Shown in pieces: positions 5,349 to 6,794 of a stretch of 6,794 nucleotides of DNA; positions within the stretch are counted from its first letter, which is position 1, and every line of letters begins with the position of its first letter. Source of the stretch: an uncultured Lachnospiraceae bacterium (lineage in GTDB: Bacteria; Bacillota; Clostridia; Lachnospirales; Lachnospiraceae); contig CANRJU010000147.1 in NCBI GenBank assembly GCA_947631075.1, positions 1 to 6,794 of the forward strand. Reading direction: 5' to 3'. The notes under the pieces are model-generated. The model did not search any database, was not told the origin of the DNA, and saw only the letters and a program-made list of their open reading frames with translations. A program made the translations under genes and the position numbers.

Positions 5349-6413
5349 ATGGAAAGCATAATATGCCTGGATCATTTGAATAAAGAATATTCCGCCAAAA
5401 AGGCGACGGTCGCGGCGGTAAAGGATGTCAGCATGGAGATCGGGCGAGGAGAGATTTACGGGATTATTGGTTTTTCCGGTGCGGGAAAGTCCACGCTGGT
5501 CCGATGTATGAACCTGCTGGAGCGGCCCTCGTCCGGGAGGGTGCTGATTGACGGAGTGGACCTGACCGGGTTATCGCCCGGAGACCTGCGGAAAAAGCGA
5601 AAGAAGATCGGAATGATTTTTCAGCATTTTAACCTCATGCCATCGAGAACGGTGTTTGAAAATGTGGCATATCCCCTGAAGGGCGGCGGGCTGAAAAACC
5701 GGAAATCTTCCACGGAAATCCAAGAGAAGGTGCGAGAGCTTCTGCGGCTGGTGGGAATGGAGGAGAAGGAAAATGCCTATCCGTCGCAGCTCTCCGGCGG
5801 GCAGAAACAGCGGACGGCGATTGCCAGAGCGCTGGCCAACGATCCGGACATTCTGCTGTGCGACGAGGCGACGTCGGCGCTGGATCCGCAGACGACGAGA
5901 TCTATCCTTCTTCTGCTGAAACAGCTAAATGAAACATTGGGAATCACCATCGTGCTGATTACTCACGAGATGGCTGTGGTCAAGGAAATATGCAGCCGGG
6001 TAGCGGTGATGGAGGCCGGAAGAATTGTGGAGCAGGGCGCGACATTCGAGATTTTCGCCAATCCGCAGAACCGCCTTACAAAGCAGTTTACGGCGATGAC
6101 CTCCAACCTGAAAAAGGTGGAGGAGCTGATTGAGAAGGATTCCTCCCTCGTGAATCTGAAAAAGGGGGAGCGCATCGTCCGGATGAGCTTTGTGGAGAGG
6201 GGCGTTTCCGAGCCGCTGATCTCGGAGATTTCGCGGCGGTTTGACATTGTGCTGAACATCATATTTGCAGATGTGGAAATGGTGCAGGGGTATCCGCTAG
6301 GCGGGACGGTGGCCATTATCGGCGGCAGCCGCGCGCAAATCGACCAGGCGATGGAGTACCTGACGGAGAGAAATGTAAAGGTGGAGGTGTTGAAGGATGC
6401 AGACGATACTTGA
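5349..6413 (+). CDS. metN: Methionine ABC transporter ATP-binding protein MetN
   Basis: This is the cytoplasmic ATPase of the MetNIQ importer, which takes up methionine (L- and often D-forms or related sulfur compounds) from a lipoprotein MetQ through the MetI channel. Counting from the ATG at 5349 (354 aa), Walker A GFSGAGKST is at 41-49, the Q-loop glutamine at 92, signature LSGGQ at 148-152, Walker B ILLCDEAT at 168-175 with catalytic E173, and the switch histidine at 206. Residues about 270-348 are the C-terminal NIL domain (MSFVERGVSEPLISEISRRF ... GGTVAIIGG), the methionine-sensing regulatory domain that mediates trans-inhibition in studied MetN proteins. A TTG at 5343 could add two residues, but the ATG has better spacing from GAGAGGCGG (5332-5340). 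The 3' end overlaps metI by 17 nt. GC content is clearly higher than in the upstream genes. Expression is probably set by the leader attenuator. Confidence 0.96.
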   Translation: MESIICLDHLNKEYSAKKATVAAVKDVSMEIGRGEIYGIIGFSGAGKSTLVRCMNLLERPSSGRVLIDGVDLTGLSPGDLRKKRKKIGMIFQHFNLMPSRTVFENVAYPLKGGGLKNRKSSTEIQEKVRELLRLVGMEEKENAYPSQLSGGQKQRTAIARALANDPDILLCDEATSALDPQTTRSILLLLKQLNETLGITIVLITHEMAVVKEICSRVAVMEAGRIVEQGATFEIFANPQNRLTKQFTAMTSNLKKVEELIEKDSSLVNLKKGERIVRMSFVERGVSEPLISEISRRFDIVLNIIFADVEMVQGYPLGGTVAIIGGSRAQIDQAMEYLTERNVKVEVLKDADDT

Positions 6414-6794
6414 GAAAATCGCGCCCAATGTCATGGCGGAGCCGGAGCGGTTCGGGGAGAGCATTGTGGCAACCCTGCAGATGACGGCGTGGTCGGGCGT
6501 GTTTATGTTTTTCATAGGAATGATTCTGGGAATCCTTCTCATTGTGACCAGAGAGGGCGGAATCCTTAGACAGAGAGTGGCCTATCAGATTCTTGACAAG
6601 GTGATTAACCTCTGCCGCTCCATTCCCTTCGTCATCTTTATCGCGATACTCTTGCCGGTCACAAAGGCGATTATGGGGACGAAAATAGGCGTGCAGGGCG
6701 TGATTGTCCCGCTGGTGGCGGCGGCAGCCCCCTTTTTTGCAAGACAGGTCGAAACCGCTCTGGCGGGCGTGGATCCGGGGCTTGTGGAGGCGGC
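6397..6794 (+). CDS. metI: Methionine ABC transporter permease MetI (3' end outside window)
   Basis: The ATG at 6397 lies within the last codons of metN, with GGAGG at 6383-6387 (9 nt spacing), indicating coupled translation. About 132 residues are visible, roughly 60% of a usual MetI of about 220 residues. The sequence has an N-terminal amphipathic segment, a conserved SIVATLQMTAWSG region, a first transmembrane helix (VFMFFIGMILGILLIV), NLCRSIPFVIFIAILLPVT, the GTKIG motif typical of MetI, and the start of the EAA coupling loop (RQVETALAGVDPGLVEAA) where it contacts MetN. The frame runs off the right edge without a stop because the window ends. metQ, the substrate-binding lipoprotein, would be expected downstream. 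Confidence 0.95.
   Translation, partial: MQTILEKIAPNVMAEPERFGESIVATLQMTAWSGVFMFFIGMILGILLIVTREGGILRQRVAYQILDKVINLCRSIPFVIFIAILLPVTKAIMGTKIGVQGVIVPLVAAAAPFFARQVETALAGVDPGLVEA

Overview
The window looks like a chromosomal segment of a Gram-positive anaerobe of the Clostridia, most likely Lachnospiraceae-like. This is an inference from the strong AGGAGG-type ribosome binding sites, the A/T-rich accessory genes beside a richer-GC housekeeping operon, Big_3/FN3-type secreted proteins, and the style of the MetN/MetI proteins. No 16S rRNA or other taxonomic marker is present. Every real gene reads on the + strand.

Layout, left to right: (1) the C-terminal end of a DUF4143-type ATPase (1-275). (2) A complete HAD-superfamily phosphatase/phosphoglucomutase-like gene with a GTG start (359-1009). 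(3) A strong extended -10 promoter driving an AAA/ABC-type ATPase (1130-2407), followed by its overlapping partner gene, which is broken. The partner keeps its N-terminal Toprim-like EGNEE segment and its C-terminal end, in different frames, and the middle appears to be deleted (2391-2773). The pair resembles two-gene ATPase-effector defence modules, here apparently inactivated. (4) A secreted 651-residue protein (2955-4910) with a signal peptide, three 82-residue repeats (two 246-bp DNA copies about 95% identical), three Big_3-like Ig domains and a very lysine-rich FN3-like C-terminus, closed by a good intrinsic terminator. (5) A methionine-type ABC transporter operon: promoter with an inverted repeat in its spacer, a 40-codon leader peptide with a Cys-Arg-Cys-Arg motif, an intrinsic terminator with a competing antiterminator pairing, then metN (5349-6413) and metI (6397 to the window edge, incomplete).

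The most interesting part is the metNI leader (5035-5342). It has the full logic of a translation-coupled transcription attenuator. Ribosome stalling at the Cys (or Met/Arg) codons would leave 5181-5187 free to pair with the 5' arm of the terminator (5238-5244) and let transcription continue into the transporter. No SAM riboswitch or T-box is recognisable, so the leader peptide is the best candidate sensor. Base composition changes sharply between the AT-rich accessory genes (about 1040-5040) and the GC-richer met operon, which suggests that the middle of the window is a variable or acquired region.
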